This document shows positions 43,651 to 52,029 of a stretch of DNA of 64,000 nt, one piece after another. Within the stretch, counting starts at the first letter, position 1. Every line of letters starts with the position of its first letter. A program made the position numbers and the translations under genes. The notes under the pieces were generated by a model. It saw only the letters and a program-made list of their open reading frames with translations. It was not told the DNA's origin and ran no database searches. The DNA is from Algivirga pacifica. Its GTDB lineage: Bacteria; Bacteroidota; Bacteroidia; Cytophagales; Flammeovirgaceae. Where the stretch lies: contig NZ_BAABJX010000009.1 in NCBI RefSeq assembly GCF_039543525.1, forward strand, positions 1 to 64,000, written 5' to 3'.

Positions 43651-43766
43651 TTGACAAATATCGGATATCAATTTTTAATTGCCTATTTGAAAAAAAGGTA
43701 ATTGATTTGCCTGTGGCATTACAGTATGTTGGCGTTGATAAGTGAATTTTAGTTAAATAACAAAAA

Positions 43767-44573
43767 ATGAAGTATTTCAAATTAATATACCTTTTATTTT
43801 TTCCTCTTCTGTCTTATTCACAAGCACCGAGTTGGGGTGTTTATCAAATGGAGTATTCTGGAGGAGTGATCGGTTCTACGATGGTGGACATGAACTTGAA
43901 AAGTCAGGCTCCAAATCAGTATTTCCCATTTTTGGTGGTAACAGGCGTAGACTATGAAAAATGTCGTGAAAATGGAATGCCAACTAAGGATGAAATGACC
44001 GTTCTATACGAGATAGAAGATGAGATAGGACAGTTATTGTCATCAAAAATGTTGGCAGGGGCATTTACGGCAGATTGTAGGAGATTATCATTTTTTTACG
44101 TATCTGATACACTAGGAATAAGAGGTACTCTTCAAAAGTACTATAAGTCCAAAAGATCTAATTACTCAGAGATTATAAGTATTAAAGAAGATAAGCAGTG
44201 GAAGGAGTATTTGACATTCTTATACCCACCTGATGAACCAGTGAAACATAATAATGAAAATGATTTAGGGGAGCGGTTAAAGGAGTTAGAAGAGGCAGGG
44301 GTTGAATTGTCTAAGTTCGATAAGGCGTACTATACCCTACAGCTTAAAAGAGAAGGAGATGTAGTCGCATTAATGAATCGAATTGGGAAGTTAGGATTCA
44401 CTAAAGAAGTACTTTACACTGAAAAGTCAACGAATGACCAGGTGTTAATTATCTCTCATGAAACCCCCATTACGCAAGAGGATATGGATTATAACCTTAG
44501 ATACATTAAAAAAACAGCAAAAAAACATAATGGAAAGTATATTGAATGGAGTTTAAACTTACCTGAAAATTAA
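43767..44573 (+). CDS. Exported protein of unknown function (268 aa)
   Basis: Not recognised. It has a signal peptide (1-18, SYSQ). The first half contains the stretch WGVYQMEYSGGVIGSTMVDM and looks beta-rich. The second half (about 150-268) has the order VELSKFDKAYYTLQLKREGD...MNRIGKLGFTKEVLY, resembling the regulator of ribonuclease E B (RraB/DUF695-like) two-layer fold, with an alternating acidic-hydrophobic pattern. DUF695 followed by an RraB-like part is a known order in Bacteroidota exported proteins, so that is my best guess. It ends on the same base pair region as the beta-lactamase remnant, which lies convergently. Confidence 0.6.
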   Translation: MKYFKLIYLLFFPLLSYSQAPSWGVYQMEYSGGVIGSTMVDMNLKSQAPNQYFPFLVVTGVDYEKCRENGMPTKDEMTVLYEIEDEIGQLLSSKMLAGAFTADCRRLSFFYVSDTLGIRGTLQKYYKSKRSNYSEIISIKEDKQWKEYLTFLYPPDEPVKHNNENDLGERLKELEEAGVELSKFDKAYYTLQLKREGDVVALMNRIGKLGFTKEVLYTEKSTNDQVLIISHETPITQEDMDYNLRYIKKTAKKHNGKYIEWSLNLPEN

Positions 44574-44786
44574 CTACTCAATAATCCCCTCTTCCCTCAG
44601 AATCTCATAGATGATTGATTTTCTGAGGGGAGCCACTTTGGCATCCCTCATATCCATATTCAAAGCAAATACCCAAACCGTATCGGAAGTTTCTATATAG
44701 CCGACATTCCAGTCTGTATTGTTGCCCCATCCCGTTTTGGAATGTAGGGTATACTCTTCGTTGAATAAGCAGATATAGTACAAAAA
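44574..44786 (-). pseudogene. Class D beta-lactamase remnant (C-terminal fragment)
   Basis: About 70 residues are left, beginning after an in-frame stop. They contain the KTG active-site triad within LHSKTGWGNN, then VGYIETSDTVWVFALNMDM and the terminal helix LRKSIIYEILREEGII. The same order (KTG, VGWVE, VWFFAMNMDM, LRQAI...EVLKQEKII) ends OXA-48-like class D enzymes. The upstream two thirds, with the STFK and SxV boxes, is absent; the sequence further upstream is repeat-containing intergenic DNA. It is therefore a decayed, non-functional tail. The remnant directly abuts the preceding convergent gene. Confidence 0.85.
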
Positions 44787-44907
44787 CTACTTTTTACCCT
44801 CCTATTCTAGAGATGCTATGTCAGCGTTTCTTCTAATTGGTTGCTTGTTTATTGCCTGTAAACGATAAGCAATAACCAATAAGCCAAAAATAATCAACCA
44901 TTACAAG

Positions 44908-46605
44908 ATGAACAGAATAGGAACAACTTACTTACTATTAGTACTACTACTGTCTGCATGTCACGATTATGAGGTCATTGTCCGTGGAGGAACGGTCTAT
45001 GATGGAAGTGGTGCTACCCCTATCATAGCCGATATCGGTATTCAAGGAGATACGATTGCCTTTATAGGAGATCTTTCAGAAATGTCGGCAGCAACAGAGA
45101 TTGATGCTGAAGGGAAAGCCGTAGCGCCAGGGATGATCAATGCCTTGAGTTGGGCGGGTCGCACATTTTTCTCGGACGGTCGTTCAATGAGTGACTTAAA
45201 ACAAGGGGTAACCTTGGAAGTGTTTGGTGAAGGCTCTTCGCTTGGGCCTTATAAGCGTACAGAAGAGGCACGTTCAAAAGGAGCCATTGGGACTTTTGGA
45301 GAGCATATGCAGGAGCTGGAGCGTAAAGGGGTGTCAACCAATATTGCTTCTTTTGTGGGAGCTACGACGGTAAGACAATATGTATTGGGAAATGAGGATA
45401 CACTTCCAACCGTTGAGCAGTTGCAAGAAATGCAGCAGTTGGTTGCCAACTCAATGGAAGAGGGCGCCTTGGGCGTAGGGTCATCCTTGATCTATGCGCC
45501 AGCATTTTTTGCTTCTACGGAAGAGCTGGTGGCGTTGGCTAAAACGGCTTCAGTGTATGGAGGAGTATATACTTCCCATATGCGCAGTGAAGGAGATCGC
45601 TTTCTGGAAGCTTTGGACGAACTATTGTATATCGCTGCAGCGGCAGATATCCCTGCTGAGATTCACCACCTTAAAGCGGCAGGGGAAATTAACTGGCATA
45701 AACTTGATGAGGTATTGGCCAGAATTGATTCAGTCAATCATGCAGGATTGACCATCACGACCAATATGTATACTTATACGGGCGCTTCTACAGGACTGTG
45801 GGCTTGCTTGCCCCCTTGGGTAAGGGCAGGAGGAAAGAAAAAGTGGATGGAGCGATTGCAAGATCCTGAGATTCGAGCACAAGTGATTGCGGAGATGGAA
45901 AGCGAAGAGACAGAATGGGAGAATTTCTACAGGGCTGCCGGAAAGCCAGAAAATATCTTGCTGCTGGAGTTTGATGTGGATTCCCTGAATCAATATATCG
46001 GAATGGATTTAGGAGAAGTGGCAACCATTAGAGAAACATCTCCTGCAGAGACCATTATTGACTTGCTGGTAGAAAATCAATCCGGAATAGGAGCCGTATA
46101 CTTCCTGATGTCAGAAGAAAATGTACGCAAGCAAATGCAATTGCCTTATATGAGCTTTTGCTCTGATGCTCGTTCCGTGGCAGCAGAAGGAAAGGAGTTG
46201 GAAAGTATGACCCACCCAAGGACGTTTGGCAACTTTGCTCGTTTGTTGGGCAAATACGTTCGAGAGGAAAAAGTACTATCTCTAGAGGAAGCAATTCATA
46301 AAGCTACCGCATTACCAGCCCAAAAATTTAATATTCAAAAGAGGGGGACATTAAAGCCAGGGTATTATGCGGACGTTATCGTCTTCGATCCTGATCGTAT
46401 AGCAGACAAGGCAACTTTCCGTAAACCCCACCAATACGCTGTAGGAATGGAGCATGTACTGGTCAATGGCGTAAGGGTGATCGCTAACGGAGAGCATACC
46501 GGAGAAACTCCAGGACAGTTTGTGAAAGGACCAGGGTATGGAAAAGAAGTCTCTGTAGAGAGCTGGAAAGTGACAGAACAGTTGGCAGTGAACAGTGAGC
46601 AATGA
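44908..46605 (+). CDS. Lipoprotein amidohydrolase, D-aminoacylase-like, without HxH
   Basis: A 565-residue lipoprotein (lipobox LLSAC, Cys18) of the N-acyl-D-amino-acid deacylase group, which removes acyl groups from D-amino acids. The usual first metal motif HxH after PGF is replaced by PGMINALSWAG (about 73-83), and the second-site cysteine by glutamate in LEVFGEG. Downstream ligands remain: His in YTSHMRSEG (about 228), His in EIHHLKA (about 254) and Asp in CSDARS. A subgroup with an LSWA motif is, to my memory, recurrent in Bacteroidota, so this is a subfamily trait rather than damage. It pairs with a canonical paralogue 164 bp downstream. Its last six residues lie in a heptamer array. 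Confidence 0.85.
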   Translation: MNRIGTTYLLLVLLLSACHDYEVIVRGGTVYDGSGATPIIADIGIQGDTIAFIGDLSEMSAATEIDAEGKAVAPGMINALSWAGRTFFSDGRSMSDLKQGVTLEVFGEGSSLGPYKRTEEARSKGAIGTFGEHMQELERKGVSTNIASFVGATTVRQYVLGNEDTLPTVEQLQEMQQLVANSMEEGALGVGSSLIYAPAFFASTEELVALAKTASVYGGVYTSHMRSEGDRFLEALDELLYIAAAADIPAEIHHLKAAGEINWHKLDEVLARIDSVNHAGLTITTNMYTYTGASTGLWACLPPWVRAGGKKKWMERLQDPEIRAQVIAEMESEETEWENFYRAAGKPENILLLEFDVDSLNQYIGMDLGEVATIRETSPAETIIDLLVENQSGIGAVYFLMSEENVRKQMQLPYMSFCSDARSVAAEGKELESMTHPRTFGNFARLLGKYVREEKVLSLEEAIHKATALPAQKFNIQKRGTLKPGYYADVIVFDPDRIADKATFRKPHQYAVGMEHVLVNGVRVIANGEHTGETPGQFVKGPGYGKEVSVESWKVTEQLAVNSEQ

Positions 46606-46618
46606 TCAATGATCAATG
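46584..46618. repeat. Short heptamer-like array over a stop codon
   Basis: GCAGTGAACAGTGAGCAATGATCAATGATCAATGA-type heptamers continue from inside the amidohydrolase frame past its TGA. The repeat encodes the final AVNSEQ. Same family as the array at 50260-50344. Confidence 0.7.
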
Positions 46619-46626
46619 ACGTATCT

Positions 46627-46678
46627 GGTCGTAGCGTCCTCGCTACGACCTTGACATAAATTGAGCGTCCACGCTCAA
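46627..46678. repeat. Two TCCT/TCCA-tetraloop hairpins
   Basis: GGTCGTAGCG-TCCT-CGCTACGACC (46627-46650) and TTGAGCG-TCCA-CGCTCAA (46661-46678), both perfect stems, follow the amidohydrolase stop. The second has the same stem as one in the 38808-39037 cluster. Confidence 0.8.
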
Positions 46679-46768
46679 TGATAAACACAAGAGAGGACGA
46701 AAGTTTTTATTTTTTATCAGCCGAGCCATTATACTCGGAATGCTTAACATCTAAACAACACTTAAACT

Positions 46769-48319
46769 ATGAAATGGACAAACGTACTATTACTGTTCAT
46801 CGGAGCAGTATTATGGAGCTGTTCCTCTTCTCCTCTTAAGGAGCAGTACCAAGAGATCGACCTACTCATCACCAATGGAAAAGTGGTGGATGGCACAGGC
46901 AAAACAGCTTATGAAGCCGATGTATTTATTTTGAATGGGAAAGTAGTCCACATTGGAAAGGAAAATACCAAAGGCTTGAAGATTAAACGCACCATCGATG
47001 CAGAAGGGAAGGTGGTTACCCCAGGATTTATTGACCTTCATTCACATGGCTCTCCGGAAAGAACACCGGCCTTCGAGAACTTTCTGGCCATGGGGGTAAC
47101 GACCATAACACTGGGACAAGATGGCTTTAGTCCATATCATGAAAATCTAAAGGACTGGCAAGATAGCTTGTCTGCAAAAGGTACAGGAACCAATATTGCC
47201 ATGTTTGTGGGGCATGGAACATTAAGAGAACTGTCAGGGATCGGCAGAAAGGAAATTCCTTCTGAGGAAGAGTTAGAACGTATGAAAACGCTACTGGCAA
47301 ATAACCTTGTGCATTGCTTTGGGATGTCTACAGGTTTGGAGTATACTCCAGCCTTGTATGCGCAGGAAGCAGAGTTGCTAGAGTTGGCGAAAGTAGTGGG
47401 AGAAAAAGGTGGTATGATTATGAGTCATATGCGTAATGAGGATGACCCGGAGTTGCTACAGTCAATTGAAGAGCTATGCCGACAAGGAGAATTTGCTCCT
47501 GTTCATGTATCTCACCTGAAATCTGTTTACGGAAAAGGAGAGGAGAGAGCCAAAGAGATTATCGCTTTTATGCAGGAGCAGCGTGCCAAGGGAGTGCAAT
47601 TGACCGCTGATATTTATCCTTACAATGCAAGTTACACTGGTATTGCGATTGTATTTCCAGAATGGGCCAAGACCAAAGAGCAGTTTGAGGTAGCTAAAAA
47701 AGAAAGAAGAGAAGAGTTGGAGACCTTTATTCGTAATAAAGTGATTTCCAGAAATGGACCGGAGGCAACCTTATTGGGAACGGCTCCTTATAAAGGCAAA
47801 ACCTTGGCGGATCTTGAAAAGGAAATGGGCAAGCCTTTTGAGCAAATACTGATCGATGAAATTGGTCCAGAAGGAGCTTCTGCAGCATATTTTGTGATGA
47901 ATGATGAATTACAGACAAGATTACTGACGGATTCTTTATTATCGGTTTGCTCTGATGGAAGCCCTACTTCACATCACCCAAGAGGACACGGAACTTTTGC
48001 TAAGTTGATTGAGGAGTATGTCAATAAGAGACAAGTACTGTCTTTGGAGGAAGCGGTGAGAAAAGTGACTGCCTACCCAGCTGGTATCTTAAAGTTACAA
48101 GATAGAGGAACCTTGAAAGTTGGTCATAAAGCAGATGTGCTGATATTTGATCCTGCTGCGGTTCATGCTACCGCTGAGTATAGCGATCCTAAGCAATTGG
48201 CAGAAGGCTTTGAGTATGTGGTGGTCAATGGAAAAGTCGCGAGAGAGAAAGGAGTATTGAGTGAAGAGCTATATGGAGAGATGTTGAAGCCTCTTTCTTC
48301 TGTAGCTAAGGAATTATAG
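46769..48319 (+). CDS. Lipoprotein N-acyl-D-amino-acid deacylase
   Basis: A 516-residue lipoprotein (lipobox LWSC, Cys18) and paralogue of the previous gene. Here the first metal motif is intact: PGFIDLHSHGS (HSH near 89-91). Later ligands are MSHMRNEDD (His about 222), PVHVSHLKS (His about 248) and CSDGSP (Asp about 393), as in D-aminoacylases and N-acyl-D-glutamate deacylase. A substituted cysteine position reads LGQDGFSPY. Being outer-membrane or periplasmic, it would act on peptides or acyl-D-amino acids released from murein or taken up. Together with the HxH-less paralogue and the lipoprotein gamma-glutamyltransferase it forms a D-amino-acid/peptide scavenging neighbourhood. Confidence 0.9.
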   Translation: MKWTNVLLLFIGAVLWSCSSSPLKEQYQEIDLLITNGKVVDGTGKTAYEADVFILNGKVVHIGKENTKGLKIKRTIDAEGKVVTPGFIDLHSHGSPERTPAFENFLAMGVTTITLGQDGFSPYHENLKDWQDSLSAKGTGTNIAMFVGHGTLRELSGIGRKEIPSEEELERMKTLLANNLVHCFGMSTGLEYTPALYAQEAELLELAKVVGEKGGMIMSHMRNEDDPELLQSIEELCRQGEFAPVHVSHLKSVYGKGEERAKEIIAFMQEQRAKGVQLTADIYPYNASYTGIAIVFPEWAKTKEQFEVAKKERREELETFIRNKVISRNGPEATLLGTAPYKGKTLADLEKEMGKPFEQILIDEIGPEGASAAYFVMNDELQTRLLTDSLLSVCSDGSPTSHHPRGHGTFAKLIEEYVNKRQVLSLEEAVRKVTAYPAGILKLQDRGTLKVGHKADVLIFDPAAVHATAEYSDPKQLAEGFEYVVVNGKVAREKGVLSEELYGEMLKPLSSVAKEL

Positions 48320-48333
48320 AATAGTCTATATTT

Positions 48334-48507
48334 TGTTCATGATGTTTAATTGGGATTCGCCCGTTCATGATGTTTAGTTGAATCCATTAGGCGTCTCGAA
48401 TTTCACCTTTGGTGAGGTGAGTTGATTTGTTTATTGAAGTACTTCAGTCAACAAATCAACTCAACTAAACATCATGAACGCACGAAGTGCAATTAAACAT
48501 CATGAAC
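48334..48507. repeat. Mini-hairpin mosaic between convergent genes
   Basis: Left arm GTTCATGATGTTTAATTG...GTTTAGTTGAA, right arm CAACTAAACATCATGAAC...ATTAAACATCATGAAC, almost exact inverses. Contains TTCACC-TTT-GGTGA-like and GCAC-GAA-GTGC hairpins. It begins 15 bp after the deacylase stop and ends 2 bp before the gamma-glutamyltransferase stop, so it can act in both directions as a 3' structure. Confidence 0.85.
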
Positions 48508-48508
48508 A

Positions 48509-50203
48509 TTATTGAGCCATAGCTTTTCCATCTCCCCTTAGGTAGTCAGAAGCAGCTTCCTTGCTACCATCTTCCCGTATTAAGATACAGTCCATTCTAC
48601 CGAGACCTTCCACGGAATCCAGGTCGTGTCCCATGTTTTTAAGAGCCTTGGCCGTTTTTTGATCAATGACCCCTAGTTCCATATAGACCTTATCAGGAAG
48701 CCACTGAGAATGAAACTTCTTGGCATTGACTGCTTCTTGCATATTCATCTCAAATTCAATTACATTGAGTATAGTTTGGAATACAGAAGTGATAATAGTA
48801 GAGCCTCCCGGTGTTCCAACAACCATGAATAGTTTATCGTCTCTTTCTACGATCGTAGGCGTCATGCTGCTGAGCATTCTTTTACCGGCCGCAATGGCAT
48901 TGGCCTTACCTCCTATAAGTCCAAATTGATTGGCAACTCCTGGTTTGACACTGAAGTCATCCATTTCATTGTTTAGGAAGAAACCTCCTCCTTTAACCAT
49001 TACCTTGGATCCAAAATTACTGTTAAGGGTAGTGGTAATGGCCACTGCATTACCTTCTTGGTCTACGACACTAAAGTGAGTTGTTTCAAAACTCTCAATG
49101 CGTTCTACTTCTCCTGCTTTGATATCCTGGGAGGGAGTCTTTTTTTCAGGGTTGATGGAGCGATTACGCTCTTGTATGTATTCCTTGGAAAGAAGCATCT
49201 CTTGAGGAACCTCATAAAAATCAGGATCGCCCAAATGGGTACTTCTATCTGCATAAACTCTGCGCTCTAGTTCCACTAAAGTATGGATATAAGCAGCCGT
49301 ATTGTGCTCCATACTTTTTAGGGGGAATGTTTCTGCTCCTTGCATTAGTTGTGCTAAGGCAATTCCTCCGCTAGAAGGGGGAGGCATCGAAATAATCGTG
49401 TAGTTTTTGTAAGGAGCTTGTATAGGGGCTCTCCAAACAGCTTGATAGTTTTTTAGATCTTCTAATGTGATAATCCCCCTGTTTACACCTTGCATTTCTT
49501 CGACAATCAATTGAGCAGTTTCCCCACTGTAAAAACCTGCACTCTGGTTTTCTTGTATTCTTTGAAGTGTTTGAGCAAGCTCAGGATAGAAAATAGTATC
49601 TCCTTTATTCCACCCTGTTTCATTGATTAAAGGGATACGGTGAGAGTTGATATAGGTAAACTCATCTTGGTACACGTTGATTTTTTCCGCTTCTGCCAAT
49701 GTTAGGGGAACCCCTTCTTGTGCTAGCTTTATAGCAGGGGCAAGTAATTGCTCCCAAGGTAGTGAACCGTAGCGTTGGTGAATTTTCACCATGCCATCTA
49801 CGGAGCCGGGTACCCCTACAGCCATATGGCCTTTCAGACTAATATTCTCGATGATGTTTCCCAAAGAATCCTGATACATGGTTTCATGGGCTTGTGCAGG
49901 CGCTTTCTCTCGGAAATCCAGTGCTTGAACGGTTCCGTCATGATGCCTGCTCACCATGAATCCACCACCTCCAATATTGCCAGCTCTTGGGTAGGCAACC
50001 GCCAGAGCGAATTGAATACCAATAGCAGCATCATAAGCATTACCACCTTGATTAAGAATGTCAATGCCAATTTTGGTAGCCAAAGGATGAGCCGTAGAAA
50101 CTACACCTTTAGTGCCTATACTTCCTTCTATGATTTTATCTTTGCAACCTTGAAAAAGTAAGGTAAAAAATAGTACGCCGATGATTGTACGGAACTGAAA
50201 CAT
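48509..50203 (-). CDS. ggt: Gamma-glutamyltransferase, lipoprotein form
   Basis: Cleaves gamma-glutamyl bonds (glutathione and gamma-glutamyl peptides). The 564-residue precursor has a lipobox (LFQGC, Cys20), unusual compared with the soluble periplasmic E. coli enzyme. The N-terminal substrate region NQGGNAYDAAIGIQFALAV and GGGGFMV are typical. Autocleavage would occur before Thr375 in ETTHFSVVD, giving the nucleophile of the small subunit, and the oxyanion GGSTIITS motif follows near 460. The Arg-rich donor-binding site lies in DFREKAPAQAH. It sits convergent to the two D-aminoacylases. An array and a gamma-carbonic anhydrase gene are upstream, separated by 120 bp. Confidence 0.93.
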   Translation of the reverse strand: MFQFRTIIGVLFFTLLFQGCKDKIIEGSIGTKGVVSTAHPLATKIGIDILNQGGNAYDAAIGIQFALAVAYPRAGNIGGGGFMVSRHHDGTVQALDFREKAPAQAHETMYQDSLGNIIENISLKGHMAVGVPGSVDGMVKIHQRYGSLPWEQLLAPAIKLAQEGVPLTLAEAEKINVYQDEFTYINSHRIPLINETGWNKGDTIFYPELAQTLQRIQENQSAGFYSGETAQLIVEEMQGVNRGIITLEDLKNYQAVWRAPIQAPYKNYTIISMPPPSSGGIALAQLMQGAETFPLKSMEHNTAAYIHTLVELERRVYADRSTHLGDPDFYEVPQEMLLSKEYIQERNRSINPEKKTPSQDIKAGEVERIESFETTHFSVVDQEGNAVAITTTLNSNFGSKVMVKGGGFFLNNEMDDFSVKPGVANQFGLIGGKANAIAAGKRMLSSMTPTIVERDDKLFMVVGTPGGSTIITSVFQTILNVIEFEMNMQEAVNAKKFHSQWLPDKVYMELGVIDQKTAKALKNMGHDLDSVEGLGRMDCILIREDGSKEAASDYLRGDGKAMAQ

Positions 50204-50259
50204 GAATGTTTTTTTTGTTTATCGGTTATTGCTTAACGGTTACCGTTTAAATAATTTTC

Positions 50260-50344
50260 TCACTGCTCACTGCTCACTGCTCACTGCTCACTGCTCACTG
50301 CTCACTGCTCACTGCTCACTGCTCACTGCTCACTGCTCACTGCT
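50260..50344. repeat. 7-bp tandem array (TCACTGC, about 12 copies)
   Basis: About twelve near-perfect copies of TCACTGC (GCAGTGA on the minus strand) lie between the gamma-glutamyltransferase start and the 3' end of the gamma-carbonic anhydrase. The last copies extend into the coding frame and encode SSEQ plus the TGA stop (50330-50344). Confidence 0.9.
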
Positions 50345-50860
50345 TTCTTCTTCTTTAAACCAGCTGCTATACAAAACATAATTGTTAGCCGTGCGAGAAA
50401 AGACCGCTTTAAGCTCTTCGGTGAGGGGTTTTACTTTCTTGGCAGGAATACCTGCATAGACATAACCTGATTCGAGCACTGCATTTTGTAAAACCACTGC
50501 CCCGGCAGCTACCAGACAGTTTTCTTTGACCACCGCATTGTCCATAACGATAGCACCCATGCCAATCAAAACGTTATCTTCAATGGTACAACCGTGCACT
50601 AAGGCATTGTGTCCAATAGAGACGTTATTACCTATGGTCGTACCGGCTTTTTCATAGGTGCAATGTATGACTGCCCCGTCTTGAATATTACATTTATCTC
50701 CAATGCGGATAAAGTTAACATCTCCACGCACAACGGCATTGAACCATACGCTGCAATCTTTTCCCATAATGACATCTCCAATAACGCAAGCATTATCAGC
50801 TAGATAGCAGTTTTTACCCATTTCAGGGGTATATCCTCTTACTTTTTTTATGATTGGCAT
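50330..50860 (-). CDS. Gamma-class carbonic anhydrase family protein
   Basis: A 176-residue left-handed beta-helix protein of the gamma-CA/PaaY/YrdA group, acting on CO2/bicarbonate or on thioesters. Hexapeptide turns start at about residue 17 and run to 140, with the zinc histidines at 66, 84 and 89 (VIHCTYE, SIGHNALVHG) in standard spacing. ATG 50860 is chosen over 50899 because it starts the helix at MPIIKKVRGYTPEMG. The C-terminus EEESSEQ is encoded by the adjacent 7-bp array, so the natural end of the protein has been altered by repeat expansion. The gene is co-directional with ggt. Confidence 0.9.
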   Translation of the reverse strand: MPIIKKVRGYTPEMGKNCYLADNACVIGDVIMGKDCSVWFNAVVRGDVNFIRIGDKCNIQDGAVIHCTYEKAGTTIGNNVSIGHNALVHGCTIEDNVLIGMGAIVMDNAVVKENCLVAAGAVVLQNAVLESGYVYAGIPAKKVKPLTEELKAVFSRTANNYVLYSSWFKEEESSEQ

Positions 50861-50942
50861 AGTCTTGAATTCTTGATTTTTTCCTCCAAGATACGTCAAG
50901 ATAATAATCTTTCAAATATCTTTTTTCATCTTGGAATTTTCG

Positions 50943-50950
50943 TATTTTTG
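50943..50950 (+). promoter_or_regulatory. Candidate -7 box (TAnnTTTG) for trpS
   Basis: TATTTTTG lies 66 bp before the trpS start. The -33 box is weak (T-rich stretch 50920-50926). Start of transcription near 50957. Confidence 0.4.
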
Positions 50951-51015
50951 CCAATTGTGAATCGAACAATAATAAAAAGTGAGAACAACTTTTAGCATAT
51001 AATCAATAATCGCAT

Positions 51016-51987
51016 ATGGCAAGAGTATTAACGGGGATTCAAAGCTCGGGTAGACAGCATTTGGGGAATATCCTGGGGGCGATCAAGCCTGCTATTGAAC
51101 TATCTAATAAAGAAGGAAACGAGTCTTTTTTGTTTATTGCAGACCTGCACTCAATGACTTCCATTAAAGATGGAGATGTTAGAAAGGAAAACGTATATGC
51201 GACAGCCGCAGCTTGGCTTGCTTGTGGTCTGGATATAGATAAAGTGGTATTCTACAGACAGTCACGTATTCCTGAAGTGTGTGAACTATCTTGGTACCTT
51301 AACTGCTTGACGCCATTTCCAATGTTGGCCAATGCACACTCATTCAAAGATAAGTCGGATAAGTTGTCAGATGTAAATGCTGGGTTATTTACTTATCCGG
51401 TATTAATGGCTGCGGATATTATCTTGTATGATGCAGAGATCGTTCCGGTAGGGAAAGATCAGAAGCAGCACCTGGAAATGACCAGAGATATGACAAATAC
51501 ATTCAACAGAATGTATGGAGAAACGTTTGTTGTACCTGAGTCTAAGATCAGTGAGCAAATCATGACGATTCCGGGAACGGATGGACAGAAGATGAGTAAG
51601 TCTTACGGAAACGTTATTGACATCTTCTTGCCTAAGAACAAGCTGAAAAAGCAGGTGATGTCCATTACTACGGATAGCACTCCTTTGGAAGAGCCTAAGA
51701 ATCCGGATACTTGTAATGTATTTGCGCTTTATAAGCTTTTGGCTTCTGAGGAGCAGGTTGCACAAATGAGGGCCAACTATGAAGGTGGCAACTATGGGTA
51801 TGGGCATGCCAAAAAAGAATTGCTGGAGCTGATTCTGACGAATTTCGAGAAGGAAAGAGAGGCTTTTGATCACTACATGGAGAACATGGACGAGGTAGAG
51901 GCTTTGTTGCAGAAGGGAGAAGAAAAAGCCAGAGCAATTGCGAAGGAGAAAATGATAGCGGTACGCAAGCATTTAGGCTTCGCTTAA
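51016..51987 (+). CDS. trpS: Tryptophanyl-tRNA synthetase
   Basis: Charges tRNA-Trp with tryptophan; class I synthetase acting as a homodimer in the cytoplasm. The 323-residue length is typical of bacterial TrpRS. The first ATP motif is GRQHLGN (about 12-18, HIGH counterpart) and the second KMSKS at 192-196. The tryptophan pocket stretch PMLANAHSFKDKS and the QKQHLEMTRDM segment are also present. It is followed after 42 bp by dnaN in the same direction, a pair probably co-transcribed. Its leader is A/T-rich without a visible T-box or Trp attenuator. Confidence 0.96.
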   Translation: MARVLTGIQSSGRQHLGNILGAIKPAIELSNKEGNESFLFIADLHSMTSIKDGDVRKENVYATAAAWLACGLDIDKVVFYRQSRIPEVCELSWYLNCLTPFPMLANAHSFKDKSDKLSDVNAGLFTYPVLMAADIILYDAEIVPVGKDQKQHLEMTRDMTNTFNRMYGETFVVPESKISEQIMTIPGTDGQKMSKSYGNVIDIFLPKNKLKKQVMSITTDSTPLEEPKNPDTCNVFALYKLLASEEQVAQMRANYEGGNYGYGHAKKELLELILTNFEKEREAFDHYMENMDEVEALLQKGEEKARAIAKEKMIAVRKHLGFA

Positions 51988-52029
51988 AATAAATCAACAG
52001 ATAGCATTATTAATTGAAAATAGATAAAT

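Noticed and set aside
43767..44786. Beta-lactamase fragment as part of a fusion with the preceding protein
   Set aside because: The fragment is on the opposite strand and is preceded by an in-frame stop, so it is an isolated relic.
50260..50344. Possible CRISPR array
   Set aside because: Units are 7 bp in direct contact with no spacers, and no cas genes are present. It is a simple tandem repeat; the same holds for 6281-6367 and 33585-33655.
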